A model generated the notes under the pieces. That model saw only the letters and a program-made list of their open reading frames with translations. It ran no database searches and was not told where the DNA came from. Position numbers and translations under genes: made by a program. Positions 46,201-59,480 of a stretch of 64,000 nt of DNA are shown in pieces; within the stretch, counting starts at the first letter, position 1; the number at the start of each line of letters is the position of its first letter. Origin of the DNA: Sambucus nigra (lineage: Eukaryota > Streptophyta > Magnoliopsida > Dipsacales > Adoxaceae); assembly GCA_949130495.1 (NCBI GenBank), contig OX422208.1:401381885-401445884 (forward strand), read 5' to 3'.

Positions 46201-46640
46201 GATTATATTCTCACAAAGTTTAGCATGAAGGATTATAATAAAGGATTTCTTCCTTTCAAGCATGCTATCACTCTATCTAAGGAATGGTATCCTAAGATGC
46301 ATAATCAAATAGATAGATGAGGAATATACATTATTCTTCGGTAATGGACAACCTCATGTATGCTATGTTCTGTGCCAGACCAATTTTTTTTTCCTTTTGC
46401 ATGGTTATTAGATTCTTATCTAACCCATGTGATAAGCATTGGAATGCCATAAAAAACACTCAGAAGTACTTAAAAAGGACTAGAGATTTTGTGTTGGTTT
46501 ACTAAGCGGGCAATCTTGGACCCTTACGATTTGCGAACTTAAATTTTTTGATTAGATAAGGATTCCAGGAAATCAACCTCGGGTTATAGGTTAACCCTAG
46601 GTGGTAGAACTTTAATTTAGAGGAGTATTAAGAAATCATG
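46200..46640 (+). pseudogene. Copia RNase H and linker
   Basis: DYILTKFSMKDYNKGFLPFK and HAITLSKEWYPK, then CMLCSVPDQFFF-type decay of SLMYAMxCTRPDIxFAV, HWNAIKNTQKYLKRTRDFVL (HWxAVKxILKYLRRTRDYxLVY), KDSRKSTSGYRLTLGGRTLI (DSRKSTSGYxFTLGGGAISW) and KKSCMW. The domain breaks off near 46,640 before its end. Confidence 0.88.
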
Positions 46641-48163
46641 TTGTATGTGGTAATTCCCTAGTTATAATGATATTCAATGAACACAAGGCAAACATAGATA
46701 ATAATTGCAAAAAAATTAAATCACAAACAACGCAAGATGCATATGGTTTGGCAATACGCCTAAGTCCTCAGGGTGTTAGGGTTTATTTTTTATTACCCAA
46801 AAAATGAAGTCCATAGAGTTATGGTACTGTTAGATGTTACAATAATGCATCCTCTGTCATGTGGGTGTGTTTACATTTATAAAGCATCTTTGAGCAGCTC
46901 TTTATTGACTATTATTCTCCATTAATCATAGGTGAACATGGAGAGGGAACATATGTCCGAGACTTGCTAGTGCAATTCTTGACCCCATAATTTCCCCCAA
47001 AGTCCATAGATTCTTTAAGGTCAATCGGATTTTCACTTCTATTTTGTTTTTAATGTTTGACAAGGCTTCACGTATTGGCTGAATGGCATGATTTCTTCTC
47101 TCATCAGATACTGATAATCATTAGGAACCTTTGTATGTTCATCAGGGGCAATCATGTAAATTCCTTAAAATTTTGAAAAGCTTTTTTGTCTTTTGAGTGT
47201 CCTAATAATTTAAATATCTTTTTGTAAGTACGCTTGTAAATCTGATGCCTTTATTTAGCCTTGCAGGAAATAAAGTCTTCGCTTTGGTAATAATCACACA
47301 CCTCTTCGACTTTCACGCGTGCAAGCATGTAATGATCATTTTGGGGAATCGTGAAGTCATTTTACACCACAAAAGAACCGTTCCCTCTCTTTCCTCTTTT
47401 TTTTTCAAAACGTGCGCATTCAGAGAAGGGCTTTTCACTACTTCCATTTTAGTATAAGCATTCTAACTCCATTTATTTCATTTTCTTGCATTTTTCCACT
47501 TCTTTCCTTAGTTCATTCTCTGAGTTTCCATCATTCCTAAAAAGGGTGTACGTCAATAATAAAAATACTATAAAAAACTTCAAACTTGATTATATTCCTC
47601 AATGGGTCACAGTAGAACTAATAAAGGGCCCATGTGAGCTTTGTAAGCTTCATGAAGGCCATTAGTTTCCTTCAATCCTTATAGTTGAGTGTGGGATAAC
47701 GTTTCACCAAAGCCAATTATTTCTTTAATTTTGTCAATTCTTCGTTGTGGTCCCGAACCATGTTACTCCAAATTTTTAGTGAATAGTTAATGGGGTTTAC
47801 CACATTAACGAGTTATACATGACTAATATTGGTATTGATGACATCATGTACTATTAGCAATGGGAATCAACCCAAGAAAATATTTTCTACTTAAAGACAT
47901 GGGTAACCAATCAGGTTTTTGTGGTGAACTTGACTCATTCCAGAAAATACTATTAGGATCATGATGTTATCGTGAAGAATTGGCAACACACATTTTCTTT
48001 GATTTTTCACAATCTCACATCTTTGCAAAAGGTGCATAGATTATTAATTCCTAGGATTATCATGACTGGAATATTCAAATAATTATTTATTTGATTTGAT
48101 ATAGGCGAGATTCAATTTATTGGATCAATAATCTTTATAGGTTCGGCCATTATTTTATGAATA
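46641..48163. other. Unassigned sequence between copia RNase H and right LTR
   Basis: Non-coding. TTTGGCAATACGCCTAAGTC followed by CTCAGGGTGTTAGGG (about 46,757) resembles a phrase frequent in plant repeats (GGTTCGGCAA...GCCTACGTCC), which suggests an inserted fragment. Confidence 0.4.
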
Positions 48164-48890
48164 TGTTTGAAATCATATTCTAGAAGAACGTGTGTCAAGG
48201 AGATATTCTGGATTGTGATACCCCCTTCAAAACTTATAAGTTTTAATTCTAAGAGTAAACTTGGCGAGTGGATTTATATTTGGTAAAGTATCAAATAAGT
48301 TATGTTTCAGAATAACGAATAAATAAGTTGTTTGTGAAAATCCATTCATTAAAAATTGAATTTCACAAAGAGGGTATTGCATACTTAGCACGAGGAATAA
48401 TATTATGGGGATTCAATAATATTGAGATAATTAAATTGGAGAGTATTTGTAATTATTTAGTGAAATTATTTTTTATTAAACTTAAATTTAATTAAATTAT
48501 GGGGGCGTAATTTTGAATTCTTATATTTTTGTTTGAAAGCCAATTTAATTATTTTTCTTGGGTCCTTAATATAGACCATATACCAAGTTGCAAGGCATAA
48601 TCTCTTTTAATATCCTAATAACCCACACCCACTACATGTAGTTATAAATATATATAAAGAGAATATGCCATTCACATTTATATGAATGGTGACAAGAGAG
48701 AAAATCAAATATCTCTTATTTCACCAAATTTTCATTTATAGAATTTTCCACAAATATATCTTTCTTTGGGTGGATCATATACTAGAAGATCTAAGGTATT
48801 TTTCACTTCCAATTATGATTGGGGATGTGATAGAACAACACCATCTTCTTCATCAACAATGTCTGATCAATTGGATCACCTAAAATATCC
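48164..48890 (+). repeat. Copia right LTR
   Basis: Diverged partner of 41,721-42,530. A TATA box TTATAAATATATATAAAG is at about 48,642. No clear end or target duplication. Confidence 0.6.
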
Positions 48891-50600
48891 GTAAATGTAA
48901 AGTTATCCAAGCCTTAGATCTTGTTATTATGATTTTACTTTCTGAAAAAAGTTCAATCAAAGTCTTTTAGTCAACACCTTTTTACTATCAATCCTTATCA
49001 TTAACATAACTCGATATGTTTTATTTCAGATAATTGAATATCCTTTATTAAATTAAGATGACGTTTTGTGATATTATAAGAATGTGATTGTTAATAAAGA
49101 TTCACATGTTGTAATTTTGTTTGATTCATTAAATGTTGTTCAGATGAATGATATCACATAATACTAAAAGAAGATGATTCCTAACATAGCTCTAATTCAT
49201 TAAATATGTTTGGTTTACTACTTAAACTAAAATTGAGTTAATATATTCCAAATTTTGAAATCAAACACAAAGAATCACATAATGAAATAAACAAAACATA
49301 AGAAAAGTGGTTGGATTCGCAAAGTTTACTGGGATACAAAACAATTCCAATAACTTTTTACTTCCTCTTCACTTTACTTTCAACCATAAAATTTCATTCA
49401 TTGTCCCGTAATTTTTATATCGTCAAAACTCACAAAATTTTGAACTTATTGAGCTCTATATTTGAAAGTTTAAGATGAAATAAACTATGAAGTATTATGA
49501 GAACATATAAACCTTTTGCATAAGAAAACTCACTTGGCCTACAAAAAAACATGGTTTAAATGAATAAAGAAACTTCATGTGGATGCATAAAATGTATATA
49601 TATTACTGTTTATATGTATCCTACATTGATTTAATTTAAAAAATATAAAGATAGTATGTGGGTCCTATTTGAGAGAATCTTTATTTCAAAATAAGAGATA
49701 GATTGGTTCCATTACTCCAGGACAAAAAAAATTTCTACGACATCTCGATATATTTATGACTTCTTTACCATGTCATATTAAAAAAGTATTAAAAATATTG
49801 TTAGAGTGCTTTCTCCTTTTTTTCATTTCTTACATATAAAACTCACTTCATTTGGATACGCCTTTAAAGTCTTTATCCACTATTTTTAACGCACTTAAGT
49901 TAATTTAGGAGAGAATAGAAGGTTTTTTTTAAATAACGAGCCAAAGTAATATCGTATGCGTTAAATTTATACTTCCATATAATTATTACATGTTTATACC
50001 TCACGGTATTAGTTTGATGTATATATAAACAATATCATATGGTCTTGAGATTTAATTTTTTCCAATTATTGGTTGTGTCTTATGAATACATTTTCATGTG
50101 TGAGGTACACATAAAAACTGTTAAATAAAATTTAGAATATATATCGTGTCAGATTCTTGTGTTTCATTTACATTCACATATACGGCTTAGATGTCTCCTC
50201 TTAATGATTAGAGAATGTCTACTAATAAATAGGGTTTTAAGATGTTACTTGATACACTTAGTTAACACATGCAACACTCATGCGCACCAACTAGTGTATT
50301 CCATAGAGCAAATTCAAATTTTCTAAATAATAAAATATGTTCTTGCTTCAAGATGATTTTAATTTTGGGGAAAATAGAACTAAATTATCAATTAGGAAAT
50401 ATAATGTTATTGTTTTACACTAATCAAATTAGTCGGGTTTGGATTTTTTCTATTTCTTTTGGTTTGGTGAAAGAGTCAAGATTTATCCAAAAAAAAAAAG
50501 AGCCAAGAACAAGGCATTATCGACTCTGCTAGAAAACCAAACTAAATCATCCTCACAATATATATATATGTATGTCTACACATTTTAATTCTTCAAATGT
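48891..50600. other. No recognisable gene
   Basis: Very AT-rich, with no long frames and no repeat family that I can name. Confidence 0.55.
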
Positions 50601-53062
50601 GCTCCACCTCCTTACTTATTTTAATGGTTGAGATCACGTCTCTTCCTTTTTTACAAACTTATCCCTCAAATATATGGTTTCCCCCTCTTTTTCTATTCAT
50701 CAAAATTACACTTTAATTCAAAAATGAGGGTAATTTAGTAAAACACCCTCATCTAACTCATCCCTCCAACCCCTGTACACGACATGGCATCCCTCCAACC
50801 CCCATACCCTACATGACATCTCATTCTCTCCCCATTCCTCATATGATTCATCTGTCCAAACCCTGCGCCTCTCTCCATCTCACGAACCAACCGTCAACCC
50901 CTCCTCCTCCCATCTTCGTGCCCACGAGGTATTCTCCATCTCTTTACATGAACACACATACAAAATGGGTGCGTAACTCTCTTTTGAACTACATTTTAAA
51001 TGGTCCAAAATTTCTACACACATTTTAAATGGTCCTATGTTTTTAGAGTTTTGTTTTGTTCTCTGATTATTCTCTTTCAAACTGTATTTTTTTTGTTCAT
51101 TTATTTTTCTATTATTTGGGTAGTTTTAATAATGATTTGTTGTTTAAGAGTTAAAGTAATTTTAGTATTCAGACACCAATTTTTTAAAGTAATAGATTTT
51201 GTTTAAAGAGTTTAGGATGAAATTTGGTTCAAATTTATTCTACTTTGTTTAATTTTGCAGGTTTCCTTATTGATTCTCTCTCTTCCACCACCATTCAAGG
51301 TGTCATCTTAGATGGGGTTCTTTTTAGGTTCGAGGTAAGGCTATTTCATGTTTAGTGCTTAATTTTTTCTCTATTAAGTTGTTGACTAAAGGTAGTAAAA
51401 ACTAACACGTATTAATAGGAGATTCTCTCTTAGTGGCATTTTTCTGCAGGTTTTGAAGAGTTCGTACTCCTAAGAGGAAATAAAGGGTAAAGAAAAAATC
51501 TATTAAGAAAAAACACTGTCATTGTTTTTGGTTCGCTGTCATTTCCAATTGATGTTTTGGTTACATTTTTTTCTACCTGTGATATTTATTGATAGTCGTT
51601 TACATATTTGGGTGTGTGATTGTTTGTTCAAGTTACCAATAGTGATTTCGGATGGTATCATGTGTTTACATATTAGGGGAGAGAGTTTATGAATGTGTGT
51701 GTTGAGGAAGAGAGTAACGAAAAATAGTGTGGTGTTTTATGTTTAGGTGTGTTATTAAGTTTAATATGTTAACTCACTAAATACCAAATATTTAACTAAA
51801 TGCCTATTAACCAATATATGTCTGAAGCATCACAATAAGAAGTTATAAGTGACCTTGATTTTACATTTTATCATTTCAATTTAATTTAATACATCTAGTA
51901 TTCCGTTATTAATTCCTAAAACTTAATTTCTCTAATGCAACCATCGGGAACACGAGAGTCAGTTCCTAGATAAGCTCCATTTGCACTCTAAATTAAGCTA
52001 TTCAGGTTAGTTGCTGGAACTTTATGATTTATGATACACCATTGATTTATAATACACTACTGAATCGTGTACATAACATAAAATGAACCTGACGGCGCGT
52101 AGTAATTCTTATGATTCACAATAAGATTCGTATGATTCAATTATTAGCTATATAGATTCTTAAATCACATATGGAATTAAGAGTAAACATGATCATACTT
52201 AATTTGAATCTTTATGGACTAACAGAGAAATCTCGACGATATCTGACTTCACTTGCCTGACTCAACAGGGCACAAGGCTTGAGAGAAGAGATGAATATCT
52301 TCATTTTCAACAAAGAGAGTTAAGCCCCCGTTCTCTTTCTCTCTCTCTCTCTCATCACTCATTTCACAAACAAGTATTTTATCAATAGACTTTTTTTTAT
52401 GGTATTCTCATTTTGCATTTTTTTGTTCAGATTATATACTAATTTTATTGGTTTACAAATGAGAAGACTCCATGTCTTGATTTCTAAAAGACAAGTGGAA
52501 ACAAAGTAGCGAGTTGAAAAGCAGGAGAAGCGCCTATTATACAATTTGAAACGTCCTGCAAAAGTTGAAAGGTATGAAATCTTTCGTATTTTATATGTTT
52601 TGTTTTCTTAAACAACTAGATGTTAGATGAAATGTCTGAGACGTTATTTTTTCTTCATTTCCCCACAATTCACGAGTTTCTATTTTGGTATAACATTATG
52701 ATTGTGGAGGTGGATTATTAACCCATGACTTTTGGGATAACATGATTATTGGGTAAGCTCAGTTATTAGTCTTTTTGAAAAAAATGCAATTATATTCAAT
52801 ATAAATTTGTAGCAATTATATGTAATTACACACACTGAATGAGATTCTTGGAGTACTCGACGTATGTTAAAATTCTATCTACATCTGAAGGTACAAAACA
52901 TTAATTCTACCTCATAGTTACAACTAATACATACAAAAAAAAGACATCCATCATCAGTAGTTTTTAGCATAAAATGTGTAAAGGTTCAATGTCCCTTTCT
53001 TGGAATACAGGTCCTATCTTTACTTTTAATTTATTGTTGATCTTTTTATTTTGTTATGGTCC
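50601..53062 (+). other. Low-copy-looking region with exon-like pieces
   Basis: A pyrimidine-rich stretch (50,640-50,930) resembles a transcript leader. Exon-like intervals with plausible splice sites follow. At 51,261-51,332, GFLIDSLSSTTIQGVILDGV then LFRFE lies between TTTTGCAG and GAGGTAAGG. Near 51,452 there is a TTTTCTGCAG acceptor. At about 52,460-52,570, RVEKQEKRLLYNLKRPAKVE precedes AAAGGTATGA. Together with 53,063 and 53,966 this could be a decayed host gene, but no single protein emerges. Confidence 0.3.
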
Positions 53063-53117
53063 AGCGGAATTCGCCAAGGATGTAAGACTCACCTTTCGCA
53101 ATTCCATTACTTATAGT
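53063..53117 (+). pseudogene. Bromodomain exon fragment (GTE-like)
   Basis: Directly after an acceptor-like TTTGTTATGGTCCAG the reading is AEFAKDVRLTFRNSITYSLP, then a stop. This matches the FAxDVRLTFxNAMTYNPPG core of plant GTE/BET bromodomains, including the conserved Tyr and the position of the acetyl-lysine-binding loop Asn (here Ser). Flanking bromodomain helices were not found, so it is a remnant exon. Confidence 0.5.
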
Positions 53118-53965
53118 CTGCCCAGTTAACCATACCAATATTGACAAAGTCAAGCTTCCATTATTTTTGTGATCAGAAATTGATGTCATTTAGTCCAGGT
53201 ACATAGATTGTCTGTTTCAATTTATTTCCACGAATTGAAGCATCATACATGACATACTGATCCTATAACTTTAGCAAGACCAGAAGTGTATCAGTGTATA
53301 AATTAGTGTAGAAATTACATACTGGATCTTATATGAAAGGCCTCCATTTTGGTCCCAATGTTGTTTTTTCATTCATTTTCTTGATTGCATTGTCAAGGTC
53401 CCATGCAAAAAACAAAAATTATTACGAAGGCACTGAGAAGTGAAAATCAAGTTATAGTGTGTATAAGATACCTGTTTCGTGAAAAATTTATGCAGAAAAA
53501 GTTTACTGCATTTTAGAGCAGGTATAATTTTGTTTTTAGTTCATTTGACATAACATGTAAAATTTATATATGGCAAAAAATTAATTAAGGGTGGAAGAAT
53601 AGTTAATTTTAATATGACACAATGTTATTTTAGTTCATTTGTGTCACTTCTAGTAGATAATTGAGGGTTGACTACATTAGTGAAGTTGCAAATATTGGTG
53701 ACCTTTGGACTAACACACCCTAATTCTCCTCGGATTTTGCATTTTCTATATGTTGGTTACAATTGTTCATTTCAAATTGGAGAAATGTTTATAAAATTGG
53801 AGTGATTTCTAACTAAATATAATTTGCAATCGACATACATGAAAACTACAAAGTTACTACCTATTTTAGTGGAGATTTATGCTCAGATCTATTTTTTCGA
53901 ATAATGTTTTTTTTATCGCATACCAATAATAATTTATTTGATTCACCATTATAATTTTTGCAGGC
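53118..53965. other. No recognisable gene
   Basis: AT-rich, intron-like composition between two exon-like pieces. Confidence 0.4.
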
Positions 53966-54087
53966 ACAGTGGCTGCATCAATTGCTGACATTGACTTTGT
54001 CAAAAGAAGAGAAAGGGTTGAAGAGAAGTTTGGGCATTCACCATGGGTAAACGAAGCAGTGGCATCAGGAAATAAAGCACATTTTAG
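53966..54087 (+). pseudogene. Exon-like piece, unknown protein
   Basis: Between TATAATTTTTGCAG and TTTTAGGTAAAC an open frame reads TVAASIADIDFVKRRERVEE followed by KFGHSPWVNEAVASGNKAHF. The codon usage is less AT-biased than its surroundings and the splice signals are good. I do not recognise the family. A related GCACATTT(T/A)AGGTA(A/G) donor repeats at about 54,122. Confidence 0.4.
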
Positions 54088-54853
54088 GTAAACGCAGCAG
54101 CAGTTGTACGAAATGCAATAGAAGCACATTTAAGGTAGGAAACTATGCAGTAGCAGCGTACACAGCAACAATTACATGTAGTAGCATTTTCGCTGAGGAG
54201 ACCTTGAGTTTGCTTGATGATTCTTTGACGTAGGTTGGTATTGGCCATTGAAGATGATCGATTGCAAAGTACGCTATAGTATTTCGAAGATACAACTACA
54301 GACGCATACCACACGGTTGTATTTCATTTTAATTTAATTATGGATGATGTTTATACGAGGTCCATGAACTATTATTAATGTTTTTAATGTTGTTGGGAGT
54401 ATTTATTTTTTTAAAAAGGGATAGTCCTATAAACAAAAGTGACTTTGGCCAAAATTTCTCAAATCTTAATATAATGTTGTATGTATGTATATACATACGA
54501 CATATGGTCCAATCAATGATGTACACTTACAAAAATTTGCGTTGTGCCTTCACGTACAGGTATGCCCTAGTATGTATATATGGGGGAATGGTGTTTTATT
54601 GTTCCAAATTATCTAAGGATAGAGAGCTGTACTTCTATTGAAATCCAGGGGACTCACATTGTGCCATGTCATAACATGATACTTATGATATGACAAAATT
54701 GGAGTATATTTGCTTAATTACCAAACCCTACCCGTCTTCCTCATTCTCTCCCTCTCACTCATTTCGACTCTCTCCCCCTTTCAACACAAACCCTTCCAAC
54801 ATAAAACCTACCCATTGCTGCCCTCCATCACCGACCTTTGCCTTCAACGCTTC

Positions 54854-54906
<53 letters not shown>

Positions 54907-55455
54907 CACTGTGTTTATAATTTTTTTCATACACACGCAACCATAGATCTGGGCGATAAATCGCACCATATGTTTATAACTCTTTTCTTGCAGTGGGTAT
55001 ACACCGTGGGAGCTCAAATGAGGTTGATATTTTTCAGATCCAAATATGGTGTGATTTTTCATTTTTAGGGATGCATTTTTATTTTATGATGTAATTTTAT
55101 TTTTTAGATCTAACACGTTTTTTGTATGTAGATATAAGAATAATAACAATTATCCCTTATGCGTTGCCTAAATGTAGCAGGTATTGTATCTCATTCTCAA
55201 TATTTAGTATCTCAATATTTAATGAAATTTAGTACTCATAATATTATGTGTCTCAATGTATCTTAACATTTAGTGTTTTGGGTTCACATTCTCTTTAATT
55301 ATTTATTGCATTACAAAGTGCGGTATTTAATTTTTGTTTGAACTCGGTCTAACATCTATATTATTCTTCATACATTTTTCCTTCTCAGATTAAAGGTCGT
55401 GGAAGGTACTTCAAAGATATTATGGTAAAAAAAGGTATGTATAATTCAAATTTTG

Positions 55456-55457
<2 letters not shown>
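54088..55457. other. Non-coding, leader-like and microsatellite DNA
   Basis: A C-rich leader-like stretch (54,720-54,860) runs into (CT)n(CA)n at 54,855-54,902. An exon-like IKGRGRYFKDIMVKK between TTCTCAG and AAAGGTATGT lies at 55,389-55,434. No gene can be assembled. Confidence 0.4.
54855..54902. repeat. (CT)n(CA)n microsatellite
   Basis: About eight CT units followed by about sixteen CA units. Confidence 0.95.

Positions 55458-55540
<83 letters not shown>
55458..55540. repeat. (AT)n microsatellite
   Basis: About 83 bases of alternating A and T. Confidence 0.97.
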
Positions 55541-55544
<4 letters not shown>

Positions 55545-56424
55545 CAGTGAGCGTGGACACTTTTTATTCTACAATTTTTTTGTTTAAGTAGATTTTTTAT
55601 TTAATTTTTATGATTATCCAGTTAAACTTTCGAAGATTTGATTTCTGTGTATAACACTTTCAATATTATGTTTTGAACCACTTTCATGTTAGTTCTTGCC
55701 ACTTTCAGTGTTATCATTAGTTAATTATTGAAACATATATATTTTTAGCATCTTTGAGTTTGTTTAAATTGATAAAGTACCACTTCCCTATTATTTATAT
55801 TACTTTAAAAAATCAGTGTTCTACTTTATAATTTTAAGATCATGGGAGATATGGAGTAATACTTTTCGTGTAAGTCAAGAACACAATATTGTGGTTTAAT
55901 TCTATGTATGCAATTTTGGTCAAAATTTAAAATTTATTTATGTTTTGTAATTTTAGTAGGAATTTTGACTATCATCGTGGTGGAGGAGGTCTGATCCAAC
56001 AATTTATGGTGTCCAACACTGCCATAAACTAATGCATCGCGGAATACCTTGTATGGTTCTATCTATCCGTCTTTCCCACCTCATTTTATAGTTTTTTTTA
56101 TCAATATCTCCAACATGGTGAACATATTAGCTCATTTCTTCATTTTGGCTTTTGTGCTCTATTGAAACGCTATTAGCACACTATGATTTTCCCCCCTAAA
56201 TTTTGACTTATTCATTTTTATGTGTTGTGATTGGCATCAATTAACTTCTTTATTTGATTTTATGGTTGAATTGATGAATTTTTTTCTTGGGTGGTTGAAA
56301 TTTAGTTTAAATGTTAATTTTTTAGCTATTATACAATTGGTTCTTTCTTTAGTAATCCGTTTTGTAATGTGGCATAAGATTTTTTAGGTTATTTGCTTTA
56401 CTACCATTGTAAAATATGACGGTA
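55541..56424. other. No recognisable gene
   Basis: AT-rich with no supported features. Confidence 0.5.
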
Positions 56425-57025
56425 TGACAATTAATTAAATTTTCAAATTTCTAATTTGGCACACTTGTTTAATTAGAGTCTATTTTTAAACCAAATTAAT
56501 TCAACCCCTAAACATGTAACTACGTATCAAACCAAATAAGATATAACATGCGACACAAAATTTCAATAAAAATTCTCGAAGGGAAAAACCTTTTATTTCT
56601 AGAACTCTAACAATTTTACAAGACCATTGACTTACATACGATCTTGCTTTCTCCCACAAGAGTAACGCATGGTGTCTTCATCCAACCTCCAAAGCAACAG
56701 CTAGAAATAAATCAGCAATGGTTCGCATTCAGCTATACCACCGGGACGCGCAATCCATACATGCAATATAAAATCTTCACAAGGACTCCCTCCACAATAG
56801 CACAGAGTTGTCGGTTGTAGCGCTCTCCCCACAAAGAATGAACAACAGTAAAGTGTGTTCTTGAACACCAAAAACAATTCACCAAATCATATGGGATTTT
56901 TATGAATTGAAAACAAAAGGGATGAAAACCCTAAAAGAAAAAGTCAAAAAAGAATTTTGTAGATTCGCAGTTTTCTGTCTTTCAAAGCGCTGGGAATTCT
57001 TTATGAAAATAAAACTATTTAATGA

Positions 57026-57034
57026 GTATTTATA
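57026..57034 (-). promoter_or_regulatory. TATA box in LTR E
   Basis: The minus strand reads TTTTCTATAAATACTCATT, about 30 bases downstream of the motif array. Confidence 0.6.
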
Positions 57035-57049
57035 GAAAATCGCATCGCC

Positions 57050-57165
57050 TCAGTCATTCGAATCTCACTTGAACAAGATGTGATGTCGTTTGACGACATC
57101 ACACGATATCTCAATGTCGCTAAAATGAGATGGGGATCTCGCTTGAACGACCTAAGCGTCAAAAT
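57050..57165. repeat. TTCGAATGA/TTGAACGA motif cluster in LTR E
   Basis: CATTCGAATCTCACTTGAAC, GTCGTTTGACGACATCAC and CTCGCTTGAACGACCTAAG: degenerate members of the motif family seen in LTR D. Confidence 0.55.
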
Positions 57166-57454
57166 CAAGGAACGCTACAGGGCTTAGAAAATTACTCATT
57201 CTCAAATTTTGAAGAAAAAATTCCGCTCCAACACTTTGAAAATATTTTGTAAAAGTATCCCAAATCTCTAAGTGCAAAGTTAAGGTATTTAAAACATAAC
57301 CTTACCAATGCAAAATTTGCGGAGGCTTTTTGATGAAGAACCTTGATATATTCAGATCCGTCTTGATCTAGATTGCTCTTGAACTTCTTCGACGGTTGTA
57401 ATGGTATACGACATAATTAATTGTGACGGACATTTATAAAGATATGTCTTTACA

Positions 57455-57469
57455 AATCACCCCCTATGT
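57455..57469 (-). other. Polypurine tract before LTR E
   Basis: The minus strand reads ACATAGGGGGTGATT immediately before TGTAAAG. Confidence 0.65.
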
Positions 57470-59095
57470 CTATGCCAAAACATACATAAAACATCTGAAT
57501 TATCAAATACCAAAATGCCTATACCAATCTACCCTCCCATAAATCTCAAAACTAAAAAGGTACAAATTTGCAAGTTGTCAAATTTTTCTTCAAAAAATCT
57601 TCATCAAATCTTAAACCTTTTCTCATCAGGGTGTGCAACATAATGATCTTCAATCTTTCTACCTACACACATGAGATAAAGCAAAAACCTTTGTGACGTA
57701 TCGAGTTTGAAATGATATAATAATAAATCATTAATAAATCAAATCTCCCCCATACTCTAAAAACTCCCCCATAACATGATAATTCTTTCTCCCCCATTTT
57801 ATAATGTCCCCAAATAGATAGATAAGAAGAAACAATCAACACATGGAGTGTCACGACAAAATCATAGCAAGCATGAATGAAACTACGCGCATGCAAAAGT
57901 AAATCTCTAAAACTTACACAAACTATTTTTGATTTTTCAAAATTTTCAAACAAAGGAAAAAATGATACAAAAATCATACACCATGGATTTATACTAAAAC
58001 AACCAAGTCATGGAAATGGAATTAATGGGTGTGAACACATTCGATAGGTAAATAAACTCAATCAATCATACGTGCACGATGAATACGTGTACTCCTAACG
58101 AATGAACATCAAAGGTATCCTTAGGTGTAAAAAGAATTTGAATTTAGATGACATTGTCTTATGAAAATCAACAAATCAAAGTCAAAGTGATTTCCACACC
58201 AATAACGTCCAAAACTATTTAACATTTTTTCAAGACTTTTAAGGACGTGAAAAACAGTTTTAAATTCCACCCAAACTCCCTCATGCATATTTTATTTTTG
58301 AGGTAATCTAAGTTCTCAAAACATTGAAGAATTAGTGCAAAAACCTAATGGCCCCTTTTTGGCATGAATTTCTTTTTATTGCCTTTAAATTTTTTCAGGG
58401 TCTTTTAAACCTCTTTGGACCCCGGATAAAAAAATTCCTTCATTTTTTAGGTCCGATATAACGGTGGTTTAGTATTCGCAAAGGCCAAATGAACCTTTCA
58501 CATCCCTTCCTCGTTTTCAAATAAAGCACACAACCTCGCCAAACACTTCTGACATGGACTACTTTCTTGTCAAGTTTTATCGCACTTGGTTCATTTTAAG
58601 GACATGATTGAAGTGAAAATACCCAATTAACATGTGATAAGACAAGCACAATAATCAAACAAATCCGTGCATGTGTGCAATAAAGGAAATCATGAGTCAA
58701 ACATGTAGGAAGTAACACTTAATTACATCTCAATGACTCCAAACATTATAAAGAACAAAGATGACATGATATATTGTCTCAAAATACTATCAAATAATCA
58801 CATGAAAAATGGAATGATGTTGTGCGTCGGTCATCCTAAGTGTCCTCCATAAATGGTGCAAAAAAAGTGTAAAAATCTTTTTGGATTTTTCAAAATTTTA
58901 TCAAAATAAAATCTTTTTGTATTTTTCAAAAATTTTCAAAAACAAAAAACTTAATACAAAAAGTATATGTCACAACGCTAGCATACATAAATATCATGAA
59001 ACAAAAACTAATGTATGAAAAACATGCGAACGCAATCATCTATATGATATGGCAAGAGAAGAGTCATGTGTAAGCAAATGAGAATCAACGATTCT
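57470..59095 (-). other. Sirevirus-type spacer, pol missing
   Basis: The minus strand carries GGGGGAG-type phrases (AAATGGGGGAGAAAG, TGTTATGGGGGAGTTTT, GTATGGGGGAGATTT at 57,740-57,800), as found between the last ORF and the 3' LTR of Sireviruses. TTTTGAAAAAT/AATTTTTCAAA phrases recur at 57,930, 58,890 and 58,927. No pol domains are present, though gag lies just upstream. Confidence 0.5.
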
Positions 59096-59099
59096 AAAA

Positions 59100-59480
59100 C
59101 CTAGCATATTCAAAAGTGATATCCTAACCCAAGAGGATGTAACATGTCGACATGGGGTTTTGGAAACCAACAAAACACTAGACTTCGACTTCCTAGGACA
59201 TCTTCCAAGATCAAAACAAAATCTCTTAAGTTGACCTTTCCTACCACAATATGAACATATGTAAACGGGAGGAATGTTACCTAAATTGTGATATTTTCTA
59301 ATGTCCTTGGGATTAATTGAGCCTCTAAAAAAATAATGGTTTTGGCTTTAGCACTAGAAGCATGAGAACAAGATGATCCATTACCATCACTATAAAACCT
59401 ACTCGAATCGTTTAAATCATTTTTCAACTTCAAAATATTTGATTCAAGCAACAAATTAGACTCTTCCAAAGACATGGATT
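59100..59480 (-). pseudogene. Sirevirus-like gag tail with zinc knuckle
   Basis: The minus strand reads MSLEESNLLLESNILKLKND and LNDSSRFYSDGNGSSCSHAS (coiled-coil, then Ser-rich), and after a shift CSYCGRKGQLKRFCFDL. This is the CX2CX4HX4C knuckle with Gln in place of His, followed by basic residues as in Sirevirus gag (YCxxCGKKGHIKRFCFKL). The 3' continuation into pol is lost. The knuckle normally packages element RNA. Confidence 0.7.

Larger units (their letters stand above)
41721..48890 (+). mobile_element. Ty1/copia element, decayed
   Basis: Two related flanking stretches (41,721-42,530 and 48,164-48,890) enclose a plus-strand copia pol at 44,060-46,640. About 1.4 kb of unreadable sequence precedes pol and 1.5 kb follows it, so gag is lost and something may be inserted behind RNase H. 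Confidence 0.7.
56425..57454 (-). repeat. Sirevirus-like LTR (E)
   Basis: On the minus strand it starts TGTAAAGACATATC, directly after the purine tract CATAGGGGGTGATT. It contains an array of TTCGAATGA-type motifs and a TATA box (TATAAATAC, 57,034-57,026), and ends near AATTGTCA at 56,425. The start resembles that of LTR D (TGTAAGGACA), but the bodies differ. The right edge is sound, the left edge tentative. Confidence 0.6.

Noticed and set aside
54844..55062. Cys-Val / Arg-Glu repeat proteins
   Set aside because: Microsatellite translation.
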